From NCBI GenBank assembly GCA_030673645.1, contig DAOVIO010000040.1:1-26464 (forward strand): 26,464 nucleotides of DNA, given 5' to 3'. Each line of letters starts with the position of its first letter. Position 1 is the stretch's first letter. Positions 13,775 through 21,743 of the stretch are shown here, one piece after another. The position numbers and the translations under genes are program-made. The notes under the pieces are model-generated. The model was not told the origin of the DNA. It did no database searches and worked only from the letters and a program-made list of their open reading frames with translations. Source of the DNA: JAGLSB01 sp023135955. GTDB taxonomy: Bacteria; Bacteroidota; Bacteroidia; Bacteroidales; GCA-2748055.

Positions 13775-14683
13775 ATGAAAAGTAAAAGCCTGGTTTCTAT
13801 TAGTGATTACACAAAGGAAGAATACCTGAAGATTTTAAATCTTGCTGCTGAATTTGAGGCTAATCCGGTACAGGAAATTCTGAAAGGTTTTGTTGTTGCC
13901 ACCCTTTTTTTTGAACCCTCTACCCGAACACGGTTAAGTTTTGAAAGTGCTGTAAATCGATTGGGAGGTAGAATTCTCGGATTTTCAGATGCTGGGACTA
14001 CAAGTTCGACCAAAGGCGAGACTTTGAGAGACACTATTTTAACTGTATCTAATTACGCAGATCTTATAGTAATGAGACATCCTGTTGAAGGTGGGGCACG
14101 CTTTGCAAGCGAAATTAGTCCGGTTCCAATAGTTAACGCCGGTGATGGTGCCAATCAACACCCTTCTCAAACACTTCTTGATTTGTATTCAATTCGTAAA
14201 ACTCAGGGGCGTCTTGATAATTTAAACATTTTTATGATTGGTGATTTGAAGTATGGAAGGACTGTACATTCTCTGCTTCAGGCTTTATCTCATTTTAATA
14301 CAACATTTTATTTTATATCTCCGGATGAGTTAAAGATGCCTGATGAATATAAAATGTTTTTAGATAATCTGGGACTAAAATATTATGAATATAAAGAGTT
14401 TACTGACATTGTTGATAAAGCCGATATTATTTACATGACAAGAGTTCAAAAAGAACGATTTTCAGATCCAATTGAATACGAAAAAACAAAAAACGCTTAT
14501 GTTCTGAGGGCTAATATGTTAGAAAATACAAAACCTAAGATGAAAGTACTTCATCCTCTACCAAGAGTCAATGAAATTCATCTAGACGTGGATGATCATG
14601 AATCAGCATATTATTTTGAGCAAGCACAAAATGGTGTTTATACTCGTCAGGCAATTATTTCTTCCATATTAGGAGTTAAGTAA
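13775..14683 (+). CDS. pyrB: Aspartate carbamoyltransferase, catalytic chain
   Basis: Carries out the committed step of pyrimidine synthesis: carbamoyl phosphate + L-aspartate to N-carbamoyl-L-aspartate. The 302-residue chain has the carbamoyl-phosphate site FFEPSTRTRLSFE (45-57, STRTR at 49-53), the mobile-loop Lys80 in STKGET, HPSQTLLDLYSI (129-140), GDLKYGRTVHSL (156-167), TRVQKERF (222-229) and HPLPR (260-264). All catalytic elements are present. It is followed after 12 bases by pyrI, so a PyrB-PyrI holoenzyme with allosteric control is expected. The 159-base region upstream shows no convincing -33/-7 pair and no recognisable attenuator. Confidence 0.97.
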   Translation: MKSKSLVSISDYTKEEYLKILNLAAEFEANPVQEILKGFVVATLFFEPSTRTRLSFESAVNRLGGRILGFSDAGTTSSTKGETLRDTILTVSNYADLIVMRHPVEGGARFASEISPVPIVNAGDGANQHPSQTLLDLYSIRKTQGRLDNLNIFMIGDLKYGRTVHSLLQALSHFNTTFYFISPDELKMPDEYKMFLDNLGLKYYEYKEFTDIVDKADIIYMTRVQKERFSDPIEYEKTKNAYVLRANMLENTKPKMKVLHPLPRVNEIHLDVDDHESAYYFEQAQNGVYTRQAIISSILGVK

Positions 14684-14695
14684 ATTATTCAAATC

Positions 14696-15160
14696 ATGAA
14701 AGACAAAAAACAATTAGTTGTAAGCGCAATAAAAGACGGAACGGTAATAGACCATATTCCTGCAAATGACTTATTTAAAGTTATTAGTATTCTTGGTTTG
14801 GATCATATTGATAATTATATCACCTTCGGAACAAATCTGGAGAGTAAAAAGCTCGGAAAAAAAGCTATTATCAAGATTTCTTATGTATTCTTCAGAAATG
14901 AAGACATTAATAAGATCGCTTTGGTGGCTCCTGATGCCAAACTTAATGTTATAAAAGACTATAAAGTAGTTGAAAAGAAAGTTGTTGAAGTTCCTGATGA
15001 AATTATAGGAATAGCTAGATGTGTAAATCCAATGTGCATTACTAATAAGGAAAATGTTACTACTAAATTCCAGGTAGTAAATAAGAAAACAGTTTCCTTA
15101 GAATGTCATTATTGCGAGAAAATTACCGATAAGGCTAATTTGGTGATTATAAAGGGATAG
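14696..15160 (+). CDS. pyrI: Aspartate carbamoyltransferase, regulatory chain
   Basis: Regulatory subunit that binds nucleotides (CTP/UTP inhibition, ATP activation in the E. coli enzyme) and links the catalytic trimers. The 154-residue protein has the allosteric domain (about 1-100; KDGTVIDHIPAN 13-24) and the zinc domain with Cys109, Cys114, Cys137 and Cys140 (C-x4-C...C-x2-C). The four Cys are complete, so the zinc site that contacts PyrB should form. It is the last gene of the pyrBI operon; no T-tailed terminator follows, and a repeat begins two bases after its stop. Confidence 0.97.
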   Translation: MKDKKQLVVSAIKDGTVIDHIPANDLFKVISILGLDHIDNYITFGTNLESKKLGKKAIIKISYVFFRNEDINKIALVAPDAKLNVIKDYKVVEKKVVEVPDEIIGIARCVNPMCITNKENVTTKFQVVNKKTVSLECHYCEKITDKANLVIIKG

Positions 15161-15162
15161 GT

Positions 15163-15270
15163 ACTGGTTACTGGTTGCTAGTGCAGTAATTAATCATCAT
15201 AAACTAGAACCGAGGGAGATGAGATCAATAGCTTAAAGGAGTTAAACAACTAACCAGTAACCAGCAACTT
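15163..15270. repeat. ACTGGTT-type interspersed repeat, copy A
   Basis: It starts with ACTGGTTACTGGTTGCT (15163-15179) and ends with the inverse, AACCAGTAACCAGCAAC (15252-15268); 13 bases are perfectly complementary between the ends. The middle contains ACCGAG, ATGAGATCAA and GGAGTTAAAC, which recur in the same order in copy B at 17587-17700. The 126-base gap between pyrI and the convergent DUF4293 gene is almost entirely this element. Confidence 0.7.
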
Positions 15271-15286
15271 GTAGCCTTCTTCCCTC

Positions 15287-15751
15287 CTATCTAAGCCGAT
15301 CATACGATTTTACCAAAGCGTCATCACGTTGAATATATTTTAAAGCAAGATAAGTAAATACTGAAGAAATAAATGGAATCACAATCGGCCATAGAAATGC
15401 GGTTTGTACTCCTTCCAAGTCATTAAGTGTGAATTTGGTGAAATACCAGATGAGCCCAACAAGACCCAGCATTAGAAAAATATTATACATACATAAACGC
15501 ATTTGTAAAGTTCTTCTTTTATGTAAAAAGATACTTATGATACCAATTAACATAACTATTACTAGCAAAACAGTAAAGGGCCAGACACTTATTGTGTCGG
15601 CCCCTGTTCCTGAAAGAGCATAAATTTTAAAGGCATTCATCTCCATAATCAATTGATCAGTGACAGAAATTCTTGAAACAGGATTTCTAAATAGAACAAT
15701 CAAAAGTGATGTTGCTGCCAGTAATAAAACACTCTGAATTCTTTGTAACAT
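15287..15751 (-). CDS. DUF4293-family membrane protein
   Basis: Membrane protein of 154 residues with four predicted helices (about 5-21, 60-76, 87-105 and 120-139). The opening MLQRIQSVLLLAA and the general layout match DUF4293, a family essentially confined to Bacteroidota and without known function. The C-terminus is short, charged and likely cytoplasmic (IQRDDALVKSYDRLR). It begins five bases after the prohibitin-like gene and must be co-transcribed with it. That suggests a membrane-linked job, but nothing more can be said. Confidence 0.82.
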   Translation of the reverse strand: MLQRIQSVLLLAATSLLIVLFRNPVSRISVTDQLIMEMNAFKIYALSGTGADTISVWPFTVLLVIVMLIGIISIFLHKRRTLQMRLCMYNIFLMLGLVGLIWYFTKFTLNDLEGVQTAFLWPIVIPFISSVFTYLALKYIQRDDALVKSYDRLR

Positions 15752-15756
15752 TAATC

Positions 15757-16572
15757 TTACTTGTCACCTAAAATAATCGGTAATCCGTCTTTACCTGATC
15801 CGATAATTACAACTTTAGAATTTGCAGAATTTGCAAGCTCCATAGTTGCTTCAATACCTCTTTGTTGTAATACCCGTTCGGTCAAGGAAGCATCAATAAT
15901 TTTATTGTAAGCAGCAATACCCTCTGCTTCAATACGTCTTCTTTCGGCTTCAGATACTTCTCTGTCAAGTCTGAACTGATAAGCTAATGCCTCCTGTTCC
16001 TGCTGTAACTTCATTTCAATTGCTTGTTTTAGCTGGATAGGAAGAGTAATAGATCGTATCAGTAGCTCCTGCATAAATATATTTTTATTTTTCAAAACCG
16101 CTGAAGTCTCACCTTTAATCTCTGTTTCAACCTGTCCTCTCAAAGTTGAATAGATTTCTTCTGCAGCGTATTTACCCATAATTCTTCTTACTGCAGATCT
16201 TACCTCCGGTACAACAATTTTATTTACATAATCTGTACCCACTTCTTCATGTATGTATCCAATTCTATCAAGTATTGGGTTATAGCGTACGAAGACATCA
16301 ACTTGTAATGTCAGACCATTTTTATCAAGTACGTCGAGTGTTTCTTCACTTCTTTGCTCTCTAACATCATATTTTATTAAATCATTCCAAGGAGCTATGA
16401 TATGAAAGCCGGCATCAAATAAATCCACTTTATCAAGACCTGAAGTGAATTTACGGAAAATAATAGCTTTTTCTCCAGGCTGGATAACGTAGAACATACT
16501 ACTGCCAAAGAAAATAAGGACTACAAGGATTGCAGAAGCAAAAATAATTAATGATTGTGATTTTTTATTCAT
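15757..16572 (-). CDS. Prohibitin-like SPFH/Band 7 membrane protein
   Basis: SPFH-domain protein of 271 residues. One N-terminal transmembrane helix (about 8-28) is followed by YVIQPGEKAIIFRKF, the family entry motif, and the Band 7 domain (about 28-200). A Glu/Arg-rich coiled coil (about 185-230; EQEALAYQFRLDREVSEAERRR) and a short C-terminal end follow. Relatives form ring-like membrane scaffolds that associate with proteases such as FtsH (known for the family; not shown here). A promoter match lies upstream, and DUF4293 follows after five bases. The sequence resembles the prohibitin subgroup more than HflK/HflC or flotillin. Confidence 0.88.
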   Translation of the reverse strand: MNKKSQSLIIFASAILVVLIFFGSSMFYVIQPGEKAIIFRKFTSGLDKVDLFDAGFHIIAPWNDLIKYDVREQRSEETLDVLDKNGLTLQVDVFVRYNPILDRIGYIHEEVGTDYVNKIVVPEVRSAVRRIMGKYAAEEIYSTLRGQVETEIKGETSAVLKNKNIFMQELLIRSITLPIQLKQAIEMKLQQEQEALAYQFRLDREVSEAERRRIEAEGIAAYNKIIDASLTERVLQQRGIEATMELANSANSKVVIIGSGKDGLPIILGDK

Positions 16573-16640
16573 AATTTTTAAATTTTGGTTTAATCGAATT
16601 TAATGTTCATAAACTGAAGTATAATCAGTCAAATCAAGTG

Positions 16641-16671
16641 CAAAAATAGCTTAATTTTGGTGATTATACAA
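16641..16671 (-). promoter_or_regulatory. Predicted promoter of the prohibitin-DUF4293 pair
   Basis: On the minus strand, ATTG (TTG at 16669-16671) and TATTTTTG (16641-16648) are 20 bases apart; the second is a perfect TAnnTTTG. The leader would be about 60 bases. A perfect plus-strand TAATTTTG (16652-16659), lacking a -33 partner, sits in its spacer and could serve the phosphorylase gene. Confidence 0.48.
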
Positions 16672-16683
16672 TAAAATAGAAGA

Positions 16684-17559
16684 ATGTCAAAAGAATATAA
16701 AAGTTCAGAATTAATATTAAACCCGGATGGTAGCATTTACCATCTTCACTTGAAAAAAGAAAATGTTGCAGATAAAATTATCCTTGTTGGTGATCCAGGT
16801 AGAGTAAAAACTATTTCAGATTTATTTGATAAAGTAGAGTTTAAAGTTGAAAACAGGGAATTTGTTACTCACACAGGTATTTATAATGGAGAGCGCTTAA
16901 CTGCAATTTCTACTGGTATAGGGACAGATAATATTGATATTGTACTAAATGAATTAGATGCTATTTTCAATATTGATTTAAAAACTCACCAGAAAATAGA
17001 AAATTTAAAATCATTAAAACTTGTAAGAATAGGTACTACAGGAGGATTGCAGGAAGAATTAGTACCTGGGTCTTTTGTGTTGTCAAGATATGCAGCAGGA
17101 TTTGATGGCCTGATGCATTTTTACAGAAATGGGAATTCTGTTAGCAATGAGTTAATTGAAAAGGCTTTTGTAAAGCATACAAATTGGTCTGGCAAGCGTG
17201 CAGTTCCATATTTCGCAAAAGGAGATGACGAACTCTTTAACTTATTAAACGAGGGTGTTCATTCTGGCATTACAATTTCAGCACCTGGATTTTACGGACC
17301 TCAAGGCCGACAACTCAGACTCCCTGTAATAGATTCAAGTCTAAATGAAAAAATTTCCAGTTTTAGGTTTGAGTCTTTAAAAATTACAAATTTTGAAATG
17401 GAAAGTTCTGCTCTTTTTGGACTTAGCACTTTATTGGGACACCAGGCAGCTACTATATGTGCAGTTGTAGCTAATCGAATTTCAGGGAAGTCTATAACAG
17501 ACCATAAACCTGTAATTGCCGATTTGTTGAAATTCACTTTGGATCAACTGGTTTCGTAA
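16684..17559 (+). CDS. Uridine phosphorylase-like nucleoside phosphorylase
   Basis: Enzyme of the NP-I family: nucleoside + phosphate to base + (deoxy)ribose 1-phosphate, a pyrimidine salvage step if it acts on uridine. The 291-residue protein has the phosphate-binding VGDPGR (35-40), STGIGTDNIDIVLNEL (76-91), IGTTGGLQ (116-123) and the substrate-binding FEMESSALF (237-245), whose Glu contacts the ribose. The last of these resembles uridine phosphorylases more than purine enzymes, but the specificity is not proven. It is about 40 residues longer than E. coli Udp, as is usual for this phylum's version. Its neighbours are unrelated; pyrBI lies 1.5 kb upstream. Confidence 0.88.
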   Translation: MSKEYKSSELILNPDGSIYHLHLKKENVADKIILVGDPGRVKTISDLFDKVEFKVENREFVTHTGIYNGERLTAISTGIGTDNIDIVLNELDAIFNIDLKTHQKIENLKSLKLVRIGTTGGLQEELVPGSFVLSRYAAGFDGLMHFYRNGNSVSNELIEKAFVKHTNWSGKRAVPYFAKGDDELFNLLNEGVHSGITISAPGFYGPQGRQLRLPVIDSSLNEKISSFRFESLKITNFEMESSALFGLSTLLGHQAATICAVVANRISGKSITDHKPVIADLLKFTLDQLVS

Positions 17560-17586
17560 GTGATTGAGAATGTGTTATATATTAAA

Positions 17587-17700
17587 GTTACTGGTTACTG
17601 GTTACTGGTTACTGGTTGCTTGTTACTAGTTTATTACACCGAGTACCAGAAATGGTAGCAATAAGTTATGAGATCAAGGACAAAATGGAGTTAAACTATT
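17587..17700. repeat. ACTGGTT-type interspersed repeat, copy B
   Basis: It begins with four perfect tandem copies of ACTGGTT (17590-17617), then GCTTGTTACTAGTT. ACCGAG, ATGAGATCAA and GGAGTTAAAC follow in the same order as in copy A at 15163-15270. The right-hand inverted end of copy A is not found here, so copy B looks truncated or diverged. It fills most of the 157-base gap before the SirB1-like gene. Confidence 0.68.
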
Positions 17701-17716
17701 TAAAAAATTTGGAGCC

Positions 17717-18580
17717 ATGACTGATAATGAAATAAATGCTTTAATCGCTCTCTTAGATGATCCTGACAGACAAGTAAATCAACTTGTTTCTGAAAAGATA
17801 ACTGAAAGAGGTATTGAGGTTATTCCAAGGCTTGAGCAGGCTTGGGAATTATCATTGGATTTGGATTTTCAGCAGAAAGTTGAAGATATGATCCAGTATA
17901 TTCAGTTTAGCAATCTAAAAGCTGAACTCCGGGCATGGATATCTTCTGAAGAAAATGATTTATTGCATGGAGCATATCTAATTGCAAAATACCAATACCC
18001 CGATCTTGAATTTACCGAAATTGAGAAACAAATTGACCTTCTAAAAAAAGATGTATGGCTGGAAATAAATAAGGATTTGACAGCACTTGAGAAAACTAAA
18101 CTTATAAATCATATTCTGTTTTCTACTCATCACTTCAGTAAGAATTCAACCAATTTTTATTCACCAAGAAATTCATTTATAAATCAAGTGCTCGAAACTA
18201 AAAAAGGAAACCCTATCTCTCTTTCTGTAATATATTCTTCTATTGCTCAAAAGCTCGACATGCCAATATTTGGAGTAAATTTACCTCTGAATTATGTACT
18301 TGCATATGTTGACCCTTATTATAAAGATGATCCAAATGGAATTTTATTTTATATTAACCCTTATCACAGGGGAACAATTTTGAATAGAAAAGATATTAAT
18401 CATTTTTTAGAGCGGCAAAAACTTGAAAAAAGGCCTGAATATTTTGCGGCTTGTACAAATGGAGTTACTATTGAAAGAATGTTGCGAAATTTGTTGTTTT
18501 CTTATGAGAAATTAGGATATACTGACAAGTTAATAGAAGTAAATCAATTGATAAAAATTGTTCAGAATAAGGACACTTAA
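17717..18580 (+). CDS. SirB1-like transglutaminase-core family protein
   Basis: The 287-residue protein belongs to the SirB1/Transglut_core2 family. The central core has YSPRNSFINQVLETKKGNP then ISLSVIY (148-173), GVNLPLNYVLAY (186-197) and FYINPYHRGTIL (211-222), which line up with the family's NS..N.VL..R.G.PI.LS, GV.LPGHF and IDP..GG..L blocks. In place of PGHF, this protein has PLNY. Residues 1-115 are helical and may be HEAT-like (RQVNQLVSEKITERGIEVIP), with a domain seen in relatives. A tetratricopeptide-like end, common in the family, is at most short here. No enzymatic activity has been shown for SirB1 proteins, to my knowledge. Its stop overlaps the stop of the convergent epimerase gene (shared TTAA). 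Confidence 0.8.
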   Translation: MTDNEINALIALLDDPDRQVNQLVSEKITERGIEVIPRLEQAWELSLDLDFQQKVEDMIQYIQFSNLKAELRAWISSEENDLLHGAYLIAKYQYPDLEFTEIEKQIDLLKKDVWLEINKDLTALEKTKLINHILFSTHHFSKNSTNFYSPRNSFINQVLETKKGNPISLSVIYSSIAQKLDMPIFGVNLPLNYVLAYVDPYYKDDPNGILFYINPYHRGTILNRKDINHFLERQKLEKRPEYFAACTNGVTIERMLRNLLFSYEKLGYTDKLIEVNQLIKIVQNKDT

Positions 18581-19632
18581 ATCTTATAATATTCTCTGAA
18601 CCAATTTACGAAGCTCTTTATTCCAATTGAAACGGGTGTGTTTGGCTTATAATCAAATTCACTGATAAGAGAATCTACATTTGCCCAGGTCTTTTCAACA
18701 TCCCCGGGTTGAATATCTTTCATATGCATTATAGCCTTTTTACCAGTAGCTTTCTCAATACTTTTAATAAAATCCAATAACTTCACTGGTGAATTATTTC
18801 CAATATTGTATAATTTATAGGGTGCAGAAGAAAAAGAAGGGTCAGGATTCTCTGGATTCCACAGGTTGACATTGTATTCAGTCTTTTCGATCATTTTTGA
18901 AATTCCTGAAACAATATCATCAACATATGTAAAGTCCCTCTCCATCTTTCCATGATTAAAAACTTCAATTGCTTCACCTTTGAGGATTGCTTTCGTAAAT
19001 ATAAACAAAGCCATATCCGGCCTTCCCCATGGTCCATAAACCGTAAAAAAGCGTAATCCTGTTGTTGGGACTCCGAAAAGGTGACTGTATGTATGTGCCA
19101 TCAACTCATTAGACTTTTTACTGGCAGCATACAAACTTACTGGATGATCGACGTTATCCTGAACAGAAAATGGCATTTTCTTATTTAATCCATAAACACT
19201 GGAACTTGAAGCATATAACAATTGCTGAACTGGATATTTCCTGCACGCTTCAAGAATGTTAAGAAAGCCTGTTATATTCGCATTAATATAAGCTTCAGGA
19301 TTGGTTAAACTATATCTGACACCAGCCTGAGCAGCAAGGTTTACTACAATTTCCGGTTGGAATTCTGAAAAAACACTATAGACTTTCTCTTTATCTTCCA
19401 GAAGTATTTTCCTGAATTGGTAATCAGGAAATTTGGAACTTCTATATGACTCTGATTCTGATAATACATTGTCGATATTAAAGCCTGAAAAGCGCAAGCG
19501 ATCAAGTTTTAGAATGGGATCGTAATAATCATTTACACTATCGATCCCATATACAGAATGACCATTTTCAGCAAGTAAATTTGCTAAATGAAAGCCGATA
19601 AATCCTGCATTACCTGTAATTAGTATCCTCAT
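18577..19632 (-). CDS. UDP-glucuronate 4-epimerase-like SDR enzyme
   Basis: Extended short-chain dehydrogenase/reductase of 351 residues acting on a nucleotide sugar, best matching UDP-glucuronate 4-epimerases (UDP-GlcA to UDP-GalA). It has the NAD-binding GNAGFIG (7-13), LAAQAGVRYSL (99-109), SSSSVYG (142-148), catalytic Tyr168 and Lys172 in YAASKKS, RFFTVYGPWGRPDMALF (194-210), and MERDFTYVDDI, a hallmark of the family. The product could feed exopolysaccharide, capsule or LPS, although no glycosyltransferase is near. A UDP-glucose or UDP-GlcNAc 4-epimerase role is less likely given ARAG-type AQAGVRYS and GPWGRPDM. It starts six bases after rny and is probably in the same transcript. Confidence 0.88.
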   Translation of the reverse strand: MRILITGNAGFIGFHLANLLAENGHSVYGIDSVNDYYDPILKLDRLRFSGFNIDNVLSESESYRSSKFPDYQFRKILLEDKEKVYSVFSEFQPEIVVNLAAQAGVRYSLTNPEAYINANITGFLNILEACRKYPVQQLLYASSSSVYGLNKKMPFSVQDNVDHPVSLYAASKKSNELMAHTYSHLFGVPTTGLRFFTVYGPWGRPDMALFIFTKAILKGEAIEVFNHGKMERDFTYVDDIVSGISKMIEKTEYNVNLWNPENPDPSFSSAPYKLYNIGNNSPVKLLDFIKSIEKATGKKAIMHMKDIQPGDVEKTWANVDSLISEFDYKPNTPVSIGIKSFVNWFREYYKI

Positions 19633-19638
19633 TTTTAA

Positions 19639-21207
19639 TTATTTGGCATAACTAACTGCCCGGGTTTCCCTGATAACGGTTATTTTTACCTGACCTGGAT
19701 AGGTCATTTCATCCTGAATTTTCTTAGCTATATCGTAGGATAATGATTCAACATCCTTGTCGCTGACTTTTTCAGCACCAACGATAACCCTGAGTTCACG
19801 CCCCGCCTGAATAGCATATGTTTTTAAAACTCCCGGATAGGATAAAGCCATTGATTCCAGTTCCTTCAGCCTCTTAATATATGATTCAACCACTTCCCTT
19901 CTGGCTCCTGGGCGGGCACCCGAAATAGCATCGCAAACCTGAACTATCGGAGAAATAATTGATGTCATTTCCACTTCGTCGTGATGCGCGCCAATAGCAT
20001 TACAAATTTCAGGCTTCTCTTTATATTTCTCAGCAAGCTTCATTCCTAGAATAGCGTGTGGCAATTCTGGTTCATCATCGGGAACTTTTCCAATATCATG
20101 CAATAATCCAGCTCTTTTGGCAAGTTTAGCATTCAAACCTAATTCAGTAGCCATTATTGAACAAAGATTAGCAACTTCTCTTGAGTGCTGTAATAAATTC
20201 TGTCCGTATGATGAACGATACTTCATTTTTCCAATCATTCTGATAATATCAGGATGCAAACCGTGAACGCCAAAGTCAATAGCAGTTCTTTTTCCAACTT
20301 CTACAATTTCTTCTTCAATTTGTTTCTTGGTTTTCTCAACTACCTCCTCAATCCTTGCAGGATGAATTCTACCATCAGAGACGAGCTGATGCAAAGCCAG
20401 ACGAGCAGTTTCACGACGAACAGGATCAAAGGCTGAAAGTATAATTGCCTCCGGGGTATCATCAACAATGATCTCAACTCCTGTAGATGCTTCCAAAGCA
20501 CGGATATTTCTTCCTTCACGACCAATTATTCTGCCCTTCAGTTCATCTGAATCGATATTAAAAACAGTGACAGAGTTTTCTATTGCTTGCTCAGTAGCAA
20601 CTCTCTGAATAGTTTTTATAACTACTTTCTTCGCCTCCTTATTAGCTGTCATTTTAGCCTCTTCCATAATCTCATTTACAAGAGACATGGCCTCATGTTT
20701 TGCACTATCTTTCAAAGATTCTATGAGTTCAGATTTTGCTTCAACAGCAGATAAGCCAGAGATAGCCTCAAGCTGCTCTACCTGTTGTTTGTGAGATTTA
20801 TCTAGCTCTGATTTTCTTTTATCAATTACTCCAAGTTGATGACTGAGATTTTCTCTAATGGAATCCACTTCTGAATTCTTCCGCTGAACCTCTTCGTGTT
20901 TTTGTGTAATTGTGTTCTCTCTTTGTTTAATAGTATTTTCTTTCTGAGCTACTGTGGAATTTCGTTCATTGATAGATTTTTCATGTTCAGCTTTAAGCTG
21001 AAGGAATCTTTCTTTAGCCTGAAGGATTTTATCTTTCTTAATAATTTCAGCTTCAGATCTTGCTTCCCTTATTATATTCTGACTTTTCTTTTTTAGATTA
21101 GTGCGAATAAAGAAACCAGTTATAAGGCCACCTGCTAAAATACCAGCAAGTCCAAAAAGCGCTGCCGATATTCCAATATTTGATATTATCATTAATAAAT
21201 TTGCCAT
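19639..21207 (-). CDS. rny: Ribonuclease Y
   Basis: Membrane-anchored endoribonuclease that starts mRNA decay. The 522-residue protein has an N-terminal transmembrane helix (about 8-34), a long coiled coil (about 40-210), a KH domain with GRIIGREGRNIRALE (225-239), and an HD domain with His341, His370-Asp371 (LLHDIGKVPDDEPELPHA), HHDE at 408-411 and CDAISG with Asp426. All metal ligands are present. I chose ATG at 21207; an open frame continues upstream for 29 codons, but it runs into the 6S RNA gene, and the family normally begins with the membrane helix. Family length (about 510-525) agrees. It follows zapA and 6S RNA on the same strand. Confidence 0.95.
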   Translation of the reverse strand: MANLLMIISNIGISAALFGLAGILAGGLITGFFIRTNLKKKSQNIIREARSEAEIIKKDKILQAKERFLQLKAEHEKSINERNSTVAQKENTIKQRENTITQKHEEVQRKNSEVDSIRENLSHQLGVIDKRKSELDKSHKQQVEQLEAISGLSAVEAKSELIESLKDSAKHEAMSLVNEIMEEAKMTANKEAKKVVIKTIQRVATEQAIENSVTVFNIDSDELKGRIIGREGRNIRALEASTGVEIIVDDTPEAIILSAFDPVRRETARLALHQLVSDGRIHPARIEEVVEKTKKQIEEEIVEVGKRTAIDFGVHGLHPDIIRMIGKMKYRSSYGQNLLQHSREVANLCSIMATELGLNAKLAKRAGLLHDIGKVPDDEPELPHAILGMKLAEKYKEKPEICNAIGAHHDEVEMTSIISPIVQVCDAISGARPGARREVVESYIKRLKELESMALSYPGVLKTYAIQAGRELRVIVGAEKVSDKDVESLSYDIAKKIQDEMTYPGQVKITVIRETRAVSYAK

Positions 21208-21230
21208 AATATGTGTAAATTTTAAAACAT

Positions 21231-21422
21231 AAAAAACCCGCAAAGTTTCTTCAAGATTTATTAAAACCCCATATAATATGGTTGGAATCGCCAAACCAGG
21301 TCGAGGTTCCGTTGATTGCTAAGCAATACCACAAGGGTTACGGCCTTCTCTAATTGGTTTTGAGCTTTACTCCAATGTTTTAAATGTTGAGTTTCACAAA
21401 TATTCGAAGAAACAATGCGGGC
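21231..21422 (-). ncRNA. ssrS: 6S RNA
   Basis: The 239-base gap between zapA and rny holds a 6S-like RNA of about 190 nt. Its ends form a long closing stem: CCCGCA/TGCGGG (21237-21242 with 21416-21421) and GTTTCTTC/GAAGAAAC (21245-21252 with 21406-21413), separated by a 2x2 internal loop and followed on the minus strand by six Ts. Inner pairs include AAACCA/TGGTTT (21293-21298 with 21355-21360), CCGT/ACGG (21309-21312 with 21340-21343) and an apical ATTGC/GCAAT hairpin (21315-21327). A small hairpin (21269-21281) sits on one side of the large central bubble. This rod with a central bubble is the 6S plan, which mimics an open promoter and binds RNA polymerase. zapA neighbours ssrS in Proteobacteria too. 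The exact ends are estimated. Confidence 0.82.
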
Positions 21423-21446
21423 AAACTCTTATTATAAAGAACGTTA

Positions 21447-21737
21447 TTACTCTTTGTTTAAAAATGATTTCAATTCATCATTTAATTCTTTTAAACTCTC
21501 TTCAAAGGGCGACTCGTCAGAATTATTCTCTAATTCAATATTCTGTATTACAAATTGCAAAGCGGCCATGGCGACAAAATCCTGAGTATCTTTGTCTACG
21601 TACCTTTGTTTATATTGTAATACTTTTTCATTAATTAGTCTGGCAGCCCTTCTTATCTTTTCTTCATCATCTCTATCAATTTTCAGCGGATAATACCTTT
21701 CAGCTATATTTACCTTAATTGACAGTTTATCATCCAT
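21447..21737 (-). CDS. zapA: Cell division protein ZapA
   Basis: Small cytoplasmic protein that binds and cross-links FtsZ filaments. The 96-residue sequence has the N-terminal ZapA head (SIKVNIAERYYPLKIDRDDE, 5-24), RRAARLINEKVLQYKQRY (29-46) and a helical middle with DFVAMAALQFVIQNIELE (53-70). A Glu/Asp-rich C-terminal helix would form the dimer coiled coil. It follows the coiled-coil gene by six bases and is followed by 6S RNA and rny. The identification rests on the head pattern and the gene order, which is well kept in Bacteroidota. Confidence 0.88.
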   Translation of the reverse strand: MDDKLSIKVNIAERYYPLKIDRDDEEKIRRAARLINEKVLQYKQRYVDKDTQDFVAMAALQFVIQNIELENNSDESPFEESLKELNDELKSFLNKE

Positions 21738-21743
21738 TTCACC

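Noticed and set aside
17711..17714. GGAG just before the SirB1-like start, as an SD
   Set aside because: Only two bases separate it from the ATG, too close for an SD to work.
21208..21294. Longer RNase Y start with 29 extra N-terminal residues
   Set aside because: The extension would be read through the 3' half of the 6S RNA gene and would put a non-family segment before the membrane anchor.
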